Below are positions 37,768 through 45,478 of a DNA stretch of 46,152 nucleotides, piece by piece. The first letter of the stretch is position 1, and the number at the start of each line of letters is the position of its first letter. This DNA comes from Bacteroidota bacterium (GTDB lineage: Bacteria > Bacteroidota > Ignavibacteria > Ignavibacteriales > Ignavibacteriaceae). The notes below the pieces were generated by a model, which worked only from the letters and a program-made list of their open reading frames with translations, searched no databases and was not told where the DNA came from. Where the stretch lies: positions 1 through 46,152 of the forward strand of contig JAKIZM010000025.1 of the NCBI GenBank assembly GCA_022708025.1. The letters run 5' to 3'. A program made the position numbers and the translations under genes.

Positions 37768-37905
37768 TTAGTTTGTTTTGTTTTTTAGTTCAGCTCTTTT
37801 CTGCTGAAGAAGTCTTTTAAACTCACGGATAGGAACAACTATCCAGATAATCATAATAATTACTCCAATCAGCCAGATAGACCAGGTTATCCAGTCAAAA
37901 TACAT
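37768..37905 (-). CDS. Small single-span membrane protein, likely symporter accessory (45 residues)
   Basis: A short gene starting MYFDWITWSIWLIGVIIMII and ending LQQKRAELKNKTN. It has one Trp-rich membrane helix (about residues 6-25) and then a basic amphipathic cytosolic tail. The ribosome-binding site AGGATAAC lies 5-10 bases before the ATG. It sits 41 bases after the GH109 gene and 27 bases before the symporter gene in the same direction, so it belongs to the operon. Small membrane proteins next to SSS transporters are known to occur (for example YjcH with ActP). I infer a subunit or stabiliser of this symporter. Confidence 0.8.
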   Translation of the reverse strand: MYFDWITWSIWLIGVIIMIIWIVVPIREFKRLLQQKRAELKNKTN

Positions 37906-37946
37906 TTTGTTATCCTGTCAGATAATTATCAAACTTAGTTTTTTAC

Positions 37947-39362
37947 TTAATAATTTTTTAAGATTCCTAATTCCCTTTGTTCACTCCATTTGCCTCTTGT
38001 ATAATCAGGGAATTTAACCGGAATGCTTCCGAGTTCAATTGATAATGTTGAAAGTGGTGCAACAACTGACCAGGCTGCTCCATCATAAACATCCTGATCA
38101 AGAAACCAGCCGTTGTTAAGACAATCAATGATTCTGTAAATCATCACGAAATCCATTCCGCCATGTCCACCGTATTTTTCAATTCCTGCTTTAAGTTTTG
38201 TCCAGAGCGGATGTTGATATTTATCCCAATACTTTTTGTATTCTTTTTCGTTAAGCCATTCGTGCCCTTTATCAATATTTACAAGAGACAGTCTGCTTGG
38301 ATATCCTTCATGATAACCTTTTGTTCCGGCTAAAGCATTTATTCTATTGTATGGTCTTGGAGTTACAACATCATGCTGAACGAGGATATTTCTTCCCTTT
38401 GCTGTTTTTATCAAGGTGTTAACCATATCGCCGTGTTTATAACCGGTTCTGTTATAAAATTCATTCGTGCTTTCAATCTCTTTGGAATATTCATCAAGAA
38501 ATGCCTGAAGAGAACTCATTGAAACCATATTTATAAAAGAATCGCCGCGATTTATATCCATATATTGAGCAACAGGACCTAAACCGTGAGTAGGATAAAA
38601 GTTTCCATCTCTGACTAAATGATGACGGATGCGCCACATATTGTAATAATAAGTTTTGCTGAACATCAGTTCACGAAGATTATGAATATAAGCGCATTCA
38701 GCATAAGTAAGAGTTCCTAAAACGCCTTGCTGAGCCATATTAAGAAGCCAGAGTTCTTCATCACCGTAACAAACATTTTCCATCATCATACAATTAACCT
38801 GCATTTCTTCCGCAGTATTAACAAGTGCCCATAAATCATCAAGTGTATAAGCAATTGGAACTTCGACAGCAACATGAATTTTGTGTCTCATCGCTTCAAG
38901 ACTCATTGGAGCATGATATTCCCAATGCGTCGCAATTATAACAAGATCAATGTCGTCACGCTTTATCATTTCTTTCCAGATATCAAGTGTTCCGGTATAA
39001 ACATCAGGCTTTTGTCCGTGCCCGGATTTCTTCAATTCCTCCAAAGCAGCATCGGTTTTTTCTTTTTGCACATCACAAATTGCAGTAATAATTGCTTTAT
39101 CAGGTGTAAGTGCATTAACAAGTTTTAAATGTTCAGAGCCACGATTACCTAATCCTATAAACGCAACTTTAACCTGTTTAATCGGGGGGACAGTTAATCC
39201 AATCACTGATTTACCTTTAGCAATCGGAGCTGTTGATAAATCTTCAATCTTTTCAAGAATGGTTTCACGACTCAAAGGAGTTGTGAATCCGGAAAGACCA
39301 AGAAATGCGCTGCTTAAAGCAGAAAGCTTAATAAAATTTCTGCGGGTAAAATTATTTTTCAT
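37947..39362 (-). CDS. Gfo/Idh/MocA-family GH109-type glycosidase (NAD-dependent alpha-N-acetylgalactosaminidase family)
   Basis: A 471-residue exported enzyme. The N-terminus is a twin-arginine signal (FTRRNFIKLSALSSAFLGLSG), fitting export of a folded, NAD-loaded protein. The Rossmann fold begins VKVAFIGLGNRGSEHLKLV. EVPIAYTLDDLW is the conserved E-x-P loop of the superfamily. GH109 hallmarks include MMENVCYG and the very typical DGNFYPTHGLGPVAQYMDINRGD. The known chemistry is NAD-dependent oxidation-elimination that cleaves terminal GalNAc; some members act on other sugars. It is the first gene of the operon with symporter, kinase and nucleotidyltransferase, with AGGAG before its ATG. Confidence 0.92.
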   Translation of the reverse strand: MKNNFTRRNFIKLSALSSAFLGLSGFTTPLSRETILEKIEDLSTAPIAKGKSVIGLTVPPIKQVKVAFIGLGNRGSEHLKLVNALTPDKAIITAICDVQKEKTDAALEELKKSGHGQKPDVYTGTLDIWKEMIKRDDIDLVIIATHWEYHAPMSLEAMRHKIHVAVEVPIAYTLDDLWALVNTAEEMQVNCMMMENVCYGDEELWLLNMAQQGVLGTLTYAECAYIHNLRELMFSKTYYYNMWRIRHHLVRDGNFYPTHGLGPVAQYMDINRGDSFINMVSMSSLQAFLDEYSKEIESTNEFYNRTGYKHGDMVNTLIKTAKGRNILVQHDVVTPRPYNRINALAGTKGYHEGYPSRLSLVNIDKGHEWLNEKEYKKYWDKYQHPLWTKLKAGIEKYGGHGGMDFVMIYRIIDCLNNGWFLDQDVYDGAAWSVVAPLSTLSIELGSIPVKFPDYTRGKWSEQRELGILKNY

Positions 39363-39396
39363 TTTAACTCCTGATGTTTTGATGATATTATCATTA

Positions 39397-39404
39397 CAAA
39401 ACTA
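39397..39404 (-). promoter_or_regulatory. Promoter-like -7 box upstream of the sugar operon
   Basis: The minus strand reads TAGTTTTG, a match to TAnnTTTG, 35 bases before the GH109 start codon. No clear TTG at -33. No operator-like repeat was seen beside it, and no regulator gene is adjacent. Confidence 0.4.
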
Positions 39405-39505
39405 AAGGAAATTGAATAATAATGTTAATACATTTAAAGTTTTATTTGTATAAAGTGTTCGTAGATGAAGATTAAAAAAAGGAAAGGGTTTTTTAGGATA
39501 GTTGT

Positions 39506-40786
39506 TCAATTAAACTTAAACGCTTTATCGGATATATCTTTTCTGTAATACATTCCTTTGAAGCTGATTTTCTCAATAGCCATATAAGCAATTCTTTTTG
39601 CAGTTATAAGATCGTTTGAATTTATTACTGATGTAACTCCTAAAACTCTGCCGCCGTTAGTTAAAATTTTTCCGTTTTTTTCAATAGTGCCTGCGTGATA
39701 AATAATAATATTCTCATCAGTTAAATCAAGTCCATTTATTTCAAAACCTTTTTCATACTTATCCGGATATCCTGCTGAAGAAGCAACAACACAAACAGAA
39801 CATCCACCTGAATATTTAATAGAATTTTTATCAACCTTACCTTTTGCTGCCGAATAAATCAATTCAAGGAAGTCGCCTTCAATCAATGGTAAAACCACTT
39901 GTGTTTCAGGATCGCCTAATCTGCAATTAAATTCAATCACCTTTGGTCCTGATTCTGTAATCATTAAACCTGCATAAAGACATCCGATAAATTCATTACC
40001 CGTTCTTTTCAATTCATTCAGTGTTGGAGCGATTATTCCTTTTTCTATTTTCTGCTGTAGTTCTTCAGTTATTAAAGGAGCCGGAGCATAAGCACCCATT
40101 CCGCCTGTATTTTTTCCAGTATCGTTATCCCCGATTCTTTTATGATCTTGTGCTGGTGATAAACAAACAAAATCTTCACCATCAGTAATTGCAAAAACAG
40201 AAGCTTCTTCACCTTTTAAGAATTCTTCTATAATAATTTTATCACCCGAACTGCCGAAAATCTTATTTACAAAAAAATCTTTAACAGCTTTTTCAGCTTC
40301 AGGAAAATCTTCACAAATGATTACACCTTTCCCTGCCGCTAATCCATCAGCTTTTAATACAATTGGATATTTACTTTCTCTTAGATAATTAATTGTATCA
40401 TCAAACTGATCTGCAGAAAATTCCTGATAAGCAGCAGTTGGGACATCAGCATTGACCATTATTTCTTTTGCAAACGATTTACTCGATTCGATTCTTGCAG
40501 CGTTTGATGATGGTCCAAAAACTAAAATTGAATTCTCTCTTAAACTATCAGATAATCCATCAACAAGCGGCTGTTCAGGTCCGATTACGACTAGATTAAT
40601 ATTATTCGATTTACAAAACTCAACTACATCTTTATGATTGGAAATATTAAGGGATATGTTTTGGGCAATGTTTTTAGTTCCGGGATTTCCGGGAGCACAA
40701 TATAGTTTTTTTAACTTTTTACTTTTACTTATTGCAAGAGCTATTGCGTGTTCTCTTCCTCCGGAACCGATTACCAAAACATTCAT
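39506..40786 (-). CDS. purD: Phosphoribosylamine-glycine ligase (GAR synthetase)
   Basis: Second step of purine synthesis: ATP-dependent joining of glycine to phosphoribosylamine. The N-terminal domain starts MNVLVIGSGGREHAIA. The ATP-grasp core has YPIVLKADGLAAGKGVIIC, IIIEEFLKGEEASVFAITDG and DNDTGKNTGGMGAYAPAPL. EFNCRLGDPETQVVLPLI gives the metal-binding Glu/Asn pair. The C-terminal domain ends with GMYYRKDISDKAF. At 426 residues it is normal. Its start overlaps the glycosyltransferase stop by one base (TAATG), so the two are translationally coupled, and guaB lies just upstream in the same run of genes. Confidence 0.97.
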   Translation of the reverse strand: MNVLVIGSGGREHAIALAISKSKKLKKLYCAPGNPGTKNIAQNISLNISNHKDVVEFCKSNNINLVVIGPEQPLVDGLSDSLRENSILVFGPSSNAARIESSKSFAKEIMVNADVPTAAYQEFSADQFDDTINYLRESKYPIVLKADGLAAGKGVIICEDFPEAEKAVKDFFVNKIFGSSGDKIIIEEFLKGEEASVFAITDGEDFVCLSPAQDHKRIGDNDTGKNTGGMGAYAPAPLITEELQQKIEKGIIAPTLNELKRTGNEFIGCLYAGLMITESGPKVIEFNCRLGDPETQVVLPLIEGDFLELIYSAAKGKVDKNSIKYSGGCSVCVVASSAGYPDKYEKGFEINGLDLTDENIIIYHAGTIEKNGKILTNGGRVLGVTSVINSNDLITAKRIAYMAIEKISFKGMYYRKDISDKAFKFN

Positions 40787-42072
40787 TACGGTTCTGTCCT
40801 AAGTTTCATTTGAAATTGTTTCGTCAGCAGTTCTGTTAAGTTATCCCGTCTATATTTCTCAACTAAATCTTCAGAAGGTATAGGTAAAGTTCCTTCTTTA
40901 TAGCTGTTATAAACTTTGAGGATCGTTTCTTTTATTTCATTTATATTATCAGGACTGCAAATAAAACCTGCTCCGGATTCTTCAACCGCCATTTTAGCCG
41001 CCCCATCAGGAACGCAAGCCAAAATTGGTTTCCTTGCTCCGATATATTCATAAACTTTACCGGGCAAAATCGCATCAATATTTTTTCTCTTTCCAACCAT
41101 AAACCATAACACATCAGCTGACTTAATTTTTGCTATTGAATCCGTATGATTAACATAACCATGATCTTTTACAAAGCTTTGCAGATTAAGCTTTTTGATA
41201 TGTTTTTGGTTTTCCTTTCTTAAAAATCCAACAAAATGCAGCTCGATATTCATTGCAATATCAGGTCTTTCGATAGTTATTTGCTTAAAAGCTTTAAGAA
41301 AATATTTAGGCGTATTGTAAACCATAAAAATTCCGGAATACATTAAAACCATTCTGTTGGAAGGTTTTGGTTGTGCAGAAATATTTTCAAAATCTTCAGG
41401 ATCATAACCATGAGAAATTATTACAACATCTTCATAAGCTAAGAAAGGATAAGTGTTTAGCAGCTTTTCCTTAATCTTTCTGTTTGTAACTGTAATCCTA
41501 TCAGCAGCCTTTAAAGCATTATATTCTTTTTTCTTATGCAGCAACCTATGAAATGGTGTTGGATAAAATGAAAAATAACTTTGATACCAGAGATCACGGT
41601 AATCTGCAAATAATGGTATATAATGATTCTTTTTAATTTTCGAAATAATATCAAAAGCTGAAAACGGTGGACTGGTCACAAACAATGCATCATATTTTTC
41701 TTTAGATAATATTTCATCAACTTTCTTATAAGCAAGTTTAGACCAGGACTTTTTATTATCGGGAATAAAGATAGTCTGACTTATTTTATCAAAAATATTT
41801 CTGAAAAATTCTCCCGGAAGTTTTATCGTTCCAAATTTTGAGAGAATAGAATTCGGTTCCTTACTTCCTGATATACGAATAACTTTAATGTTTAAGCCGT
41901 TGAGTTCTTCAGTAAGTGATTTATCGTGAGCATAATAAGCAACGTCTCCACTGGTTATAACAGTTGGTTCCCAGTTGTAGTTTTTCATGTACTTAACAAA
42001 CTTAAGAGTTCTTTGAACTCCGCTTAAACCCATAGGAGGGAAATAATATGCAACAACCAAAACTTTAAACAT
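40786..42072 (-). CDS. GT4-like glycosyltransferase
   Basis: A 428-residue GT-B-fold sugar transferase. It begins with the donor-side nucleotide-fold motif VLVVAYYFPPMGLSGVQRTLKFVKYM, typical of the GT4 group in cell-surface polysaccharide loci. YDALFVTSPPFSAFDI, ITVTNRKIKEKL and NRMVLMYSGIFMVYNTPKYF follow. The C-terminal domain has ILPGKVYEYIGARKPILACVPDG and ESGAGFICSPDN, the donor-binding E-x7-E-like region. Donor and acceptor are unknown. It is placed between guaB and purD, nine bases from guaB, without other glycan genes nearby, so its role cannot be read from context. Confidence 0.87.
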   Translation of the reverse strand: MFKVLVVAYYFPPMGLSGVQRTLKFVKYMKNYNWEPTVITSGDVAYYAHDKSLTEELNGLNIKVIRISGSKEPNSILSKFGTIKLPGEFFRNIFDKISQTIFIPDNKKSWSKLAYKKVDEILSKEKYDALFVTSPPFSAFDIISKIKKNHYIPLFADYRDLWYQSYFSFYPTPFHRLLHKKKEYNALKAADRITVTNRKIKEKLLNTYPFLAYEDVVIISHGYDPEDFENISAQPKPSNRMVLMYSGIFMVYNTPKYFLKAFKQITIERPDIAMNIELHFVGFLRKENQKHIKKLNLQSFVKDHGYVNHTDSIAKIKSADVLWFMVGKRKNIDAILPGKVYEYIGARKPILACVPDGAAKMAVEESGAGFICSPDNINEIKETILKVYNSYKEGTLPIPSEDLVEKYRRDNLTELLTKQFQMKLRTEP

Positions 42073-42080
42073 ACTAATCC

Positions 42081-43553
42081 TTATTTGCTGCTCTGATAAT
42101 TCGGTGCTTCTTGTGTTAATATAACATCGTGTGGATGACTTTCTTTTAGCCCGGCAAGAGTAATTCTAATAAACTTTCCTTTTACTTTTAATTCTTTGAT
42201 GTTTTTATTTCCGGTATAGCCCATAGATGCTCTTAATCCGCCAACAAGCTGATAAACTGTATCTTCTAATGGTCCTTTATATGGTACGCGACCTTCAATT
42301 CCCTCTGGTACAAGTTTTTTAATGTCATCTTCAGCATCCTGAAAATACCTGTCTTTACTTCCCTTTTTCATTGCACTAAGAGATCCCATGCCGCGATAAA
42401 GTTTGAAACTTCTTCCTTCATATAAAATTTTTTCACCAGGACTCTCATCAACACCGGCAAACAAACCACCAATCATAACAGAATCTGCTCCGGCTGCAAT
42501 CGCTTTTGGAACATCACCCGTTTGTTTAATTCCTCCATCTGCAATAACCGGTATTCCATATTTTTTAGCTGCTAAATAAGCATATCCGATTGCAGATATT
42601 TGCGGCACTCCCACTCCTGCTATAACTCTGGTTGTACAAATGGACCCTGGACCTATACCAACTTTTATAGCATCTACCTTACAATCTATAAGATCAAGCG
42701 CTGCCTCATAAGTTCCTATATTACCAGCAATTAACTGTATATATTTGAATTTCTTTCTTACATTTTTTATAGTCTTTAAAACTTCTGCTGAATGACCGTG
42801 GGCAGTATCAATTACAATTACATCTGCACCCGCATCAGAAAGCGATTTAATCCGATCAATAGTATCGTGAGTGATACCAACTGCTGCACCGACTCTTAAT
42901 CTCCCATGTTCATCTTTACAAGCATTTGGATGCTTCTTCTTTTTCATAATGTCTTTAAAGGTTATCAAGCCTTTTAAGGTTCCTGATTTATCAACGACAG
43001 GCAGTTTTTCTATTTTATATCGTTGAAGCAAAGTCTCTGCTTTCTCAAGGGTTGTCCCAACAGGTGCAGTAATTAGATTTTCATCAGTCATTAAATCAGA
43101 AACTTTTAGCTGTCGGTTAGGTTCAAAACGCAAATCACGGTTTGTCAATATTCCAACTAATTTGTTGTTCTGATCAACAACCGGAATACCAGAGACCCTG
43201 TACTTTTTCATAATCTCTAATGCATCACCGATTGTTTCATTCGGTGTAAGGGTAATCGGATTTATTATCATTCCGCTTTCAGATCTCTTTACCTTATCAA
43301 CTTCATTTACTTGTTCTTCAATAGTAAGGTTCTTATGTAATATTCCAATTCCACCTTCCCTTGCAATTGCTATTGCCATATCAGACTCAGTAACAGTATC
43401 CATAGCTGCAGAAATAATCGGAATATTAAGTTTAATTTCCGGAGTAAGGAACGTTGTTATATTTACTTCCCGAGGCAGAACAGATGATTTTGCAGGAATG
43501 AGAAGAACATCATCAAATGTTAATCCCATTTCTAATTGCTTTTTATTTAACAT
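42081..43553 (-). CDS. guaB: Inosine-5'-monophosphate dehydrogenase
   Basis: Oxidises IMP to XMP with NAD, the committed step to GMP. The 490 residues show the TIM barrel start [17 protein letters not shown], then [15 protein letters not shown]. Two CBS domains are inserted at about residues 93-210 ([22 protein letters not shown] and [19 protein letters not shown]). The catalytic loop is [19 protein letters not shown] with the active Cys. [29 protein letters not shown] and [10 protein letters not shown] are also present, along with the flap. It is likely co-transcribed with the downstream glycosyltransferase and purD, so two purine genes share the unit. Confidence 0.97.
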   Translation of the reverse strand: MLNKKQLEMGLTFDDVLLIPAKSSVLPREVNITTFLTPEIKLNIPIISAAMDTVTESDMAIAIAREGGIGILHKNLTIEEQVNEVDKVKRSESGMIINPITLTPNETIGDALEIMKKYRVSGIPVVDQNNKLVGILTNRDLRFEPNRQLKVSDLMTDENLITAPVGTTLEKAETLLQRYKIEKLPVVDKSGTLKGLITFKDIMKKKKHPNACKDEHGRLRVGAAVGITHDTIDRIKSLSDAGADVIVIDTAHGHSAEVLKTIKNVRKKFKYIQLIAGNIGTYEAALDLIDCKVDAIKVGIGPGSICTTRVIAGVGVPQISAIGYAYLAAKKYGIPVIADGGIKQTGDVPKAIAAGADSVMIGGLFAGVDESPGEKILYEGRSFKLYRGMGSLSAMKKGSKDRYFQDAEDDIKKLVPEGIEGRVPYKGPLEDTVYQLVGGLRASMGYTGNKNIKELKVKGKFIRITLAGLKESHPHDVILTQEAPNYQSSK

Positions 43554-43574
43554 AATATATTTTATATATATTTT

Positions 43575-44744
43575 TTAATCAAATGCAGAAAAACCAGTGA
43601 TGTCTTCACCAATGATAAGAGTATGCATTTCGTGTGTACCTTCATAGGTTATTACCGATTCCAGATTAGCTGCATGCCTCATCACCGGATACTCATCTAG
43701 AATACCATTTGCTCCCAGAATCTGTCTTGCATCACGCGCAATATCAAGAGCAATCTTACAATTATTTCTCTTTGCCATCGAAACCTGAGTATGCTTTAAC
43801 TGTCCTTTGTCTTTTAGTCGCCCAAGCTGCAAGTTCAATAATTGAGCTTTAGTAATCTCCGTAACCATTTGTACCAACTTGCTTTGCGTAATTTGATATG
43901 AAGCAATAGGTTTACTGAACTGAACGCGTGATTTGGCATATTCCAGAGCTGAATCATAACACGCCATCATAGAACCAACCACTCCCCAAGCAATTCCATA
44001 TCTAGCCTGATTCAAACACATTAAAGCATTTCTTAATCCTTCAGTTTTCGGGAGCAAGTTGGATTCGGGAACAAATACATTATCAAAAATAAGTTCTGAA
44101 GTAATGGAAGCTCTGAGTGAATGCTTTCCTTTCATTTCAGGAGCCGTAAATCCTTTCATTCCTTTTTCGACTAAAAATCCTTTAACAATACCATCTAATT
44201 TAGCCCAAACAACAGCAACATCAGCAATAGTTCCGTTGGTAATCCACATTTTTGCTCCGTTAAGAATATATCCACCATCTATTTTTTCGGCTTTAGTTAT
44301 CATTCCACCGGGATTCGAGCCAAAATCAGGTTCAGTAAGTCCAAAACATCCTATTTTTTCTGCACTTGCAAGTAAAGGAAGCCATTTATCTTTTTGTTCT
44401 TCGCTTCCAAACGAAAAAATGGGATACATTACAAGTGCGCTTTGTACCGAAGCAAAACTTCTTATTCCGCTATCTCCCCTTTCAAGTTCTTGCATTATTA
44501 AGCCGTAAGCAACATTGTTTAACTCTGCGCAACCATATTTAGCTGATAAAGTTGGGCCAAACAATCCCATTTCAGCCATTTGAGGAATAAGCTGCTGCGG
44601 AAATTTTGACTCTCTATTGTATTCTTCAATTATTGGAATTACCTGCTCAGATACAAAGTTACGGACTGTATCTCTTATCATTAATTCTTCTTCAGATAAA
44701 AGAGAATCAATGTTAAAATAGTCAACTCCTTTAAACGTATTCAT
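43575..44744 (-). CDS. Acyl-CoA dehydrogenase, glutaryl-CoA dehydrogenase-like
   Basis: A 389-residue FAD enzyme oxidising an acyl-CoA. The N-terminal helical part has EEELMIRDTVRNFVSEQVIP. The FAD segment is GCFGLTEPDFGSNPGGMITKAEK and GYILNGAKMWITNG. The catalytic Glu sits in TYEGTHEMHTLIIGEDITG, close to the glutaryl-CoA dehydrogenase pattern. RGDSGIRSFASVQSALVMYPI also matches that subfamily, so glutaryl-CoA to crotonyl-CoA (lysine/aromatic breakdown) is the best guess. Another short or dicarboxyl acyl-CoA remains possible. No electron-transfer flavoprotein gene is in the window. It lies 21 bases upstream of guaB. Confidence 0.9.
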   Translation of the reverse strand: MNTFKGVDYFNIDSLLSEEELMIRDTVRNFVSEQVIPIIEEYNRESKFPQQLIPQMAEMGLFGPTLSAKYGCAELNNVAYGLIMQELERGDSGIRSFASVQSALVMYPIFSFGSEEQKDKWLPLLASAEKIGCFGLTEPDFGSNPGGMITKAEKIDGGYILNGAKMWITNGTIADVAVVWAKLDGIVKGFLVEKGMKGFTAPEMKGKHSLRASITSELIFDNVFVPESNLLPKTEGLRNALMCLNQARYGIAWGVVGSMMACYDSALEYAKSRVQFSKPIASYQITQSKLVQMVTEITKAQLLNLQLGRLKDKGQLKHTQVSMAKRNNCKIALDIARDARQILGANGILDEYPVMRHAANLESVITYEGTHEMHTLIIGEDITGFSAFD

Positions 44745-44946
44745 CTATACTTTCTTAATTTTTTGATTGAGTAAAATTATCAAAAGGTTGATAGAGAAAC
44801 AATTATTTTACATCATTTATTGATAGCACATAATTAAATGATGAAACAACTTGTTTGCACGAATTGCACCTTAAAAGTCTAATAATAAACGAAGGAACAA
44901 TATTGTACTAATTTATATTTTACTTTTAAAAAACCTAATTAAGTAT

Positions 44947-44954
44947 TATCTTTG
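44947..44954 (+). promoter_or_regulatory. Promoter-like -7 box upstream of tRNA-Ser
   Basis: TATCTTTG matches the Bacteroidota -7 consensus TAnnTTTG, 18 bases before the first base of the tRNA, a sensible leader length. The -33 element is not clear (AT-rich, no TTG at about 20 bases). Confidence 0.5.
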
Positions 44955-44972
44955 TAAGTCAATTTTCAGCAA

Positions 44973-45062
44973 GGAGAGATGGGTGAGTGGCTGAAACCAA
45001 CGGTTTGCTAAACCGTCGTACTGTGTAAAGCGGTACCGAGAGTTCGAATCTCTCTCTCTCCG
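44973..45062 (+). tRNA. tRNA-Ser (anticodon GCT)
   Basis: A 90-nucleotide class II tRNA. The acceptor stem GGAGAGA pairs with TCTCTCC. The D-arm GGTGAGTGGCTGAAACC is typical of tRNA-Ser. The anticodon stem ACGGT/ACCGT has loop TTGCTAA, giving anticodon GCT at 45007-45009 (reads AGC/AGU). A long variable arm (GTACTGTGTAAAGCGGTACC) and T-arm GAGAGTTCGAATCTC follow; discriminator is G. CCA is not encoded. Confidence 0.97.
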
Positions 45063-45067
45063 CAAAG

Positions 45068-45091
45068 GCTTCTCGTTTGAGAAGCTTTTTT
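45068..45091 (+). terminator. Intrinsic terminator after tRNA-Ser
   Basis: A 7-bp stem GCTTCTC/GAGAAGC with a GTTT loop and six Ts, starting six bases after the tRNA. Confidence 0.9.
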
Positions 45092-45361
45092 ATAAACCTT
45101 TTCCACGACCAAATAGCCATCCTTCATCAATAGAAACAACAATAGCATTACCACTGATTTCAATGTACCTTTTAATAATAATAGCTAACTGAAACAAATG
45201 CCTTTCCTTGTAAAACTTTTCTTTTAATAATTCCTCATTAATTAAAATTTACTTCCCGGATAATAAGCCTCAATCAAACCAATCTCTTTTAATTTTTTAT
45301 CACTCTCATTTAGCTCAGCAGTAACAGATTCCAAATACTTTTACAATTCATTATTACTCAT
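45090..45361 (-). pseudogene. Decayed small gene of unknown family
   Basis: On the minus strand an ATG at 45361 opens MSNNEL, then a TAA stop (where CAA would restore the frame), and continues as KYLESVTAELNESDKKLKEI and GLIEAYYPGSK. A frameshift in an A/T run near 45247 moves to a frame that continues ILINEELLKEKFYKERHLF, QLAIIIKRYIEISGNAIVVS and IDEGWLFGRGKGL to a stop at 45090. The joined product would be about 90 residues with protein-like composition, so it looks like one gene broken by one stop and one shift. I recognise no family. It lies between tRNA-Ser and the repeat array. Confidence 0.55.
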
Positions 45362-45440
45362 TTTACAAACCCTGAATTTAATTCAGTGCTGTCAACTAAA
45401 TTTAAATTTCATTATTGAGATTCTGGCTGAGTGGTCGAAT

Positions 45441-45469
45441 GTGTAGTCCACCTCGAAGGTGGACTACAC
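45441..45469. repeat. 13-bp perfect hairpin in a tRNA-Ser-like context
   Basis: GTGTAGTCCACCT (45441-45453) and AGGTGGACTACAC (45457-45469) form a perfect 13-bp stem with a CGA triloop. Just before it is GGCTGAGTGGTCGAA (45425-45439), the usual tRNA-Ser D-arm sequence, and the loop region reads CTCGAA as in a tRNA-Ser(CGA) anticodon loop. The expected acceptor stem is missing, so this is not a working tRNA. It is the left edge of the tandem array and has no T-tract to make it a terminator. Confidence 0.7.
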
Positions 45470-45478
45470 TTCAGCTCA

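Noticed and set aside
44059..44508. 149-residue open frame on the + strand inside the acyl-CoA dehydrogenase
   Set aside because: Opposite-strand shadow; the dehydrogenase motifs on the minus strand cover the same bases.
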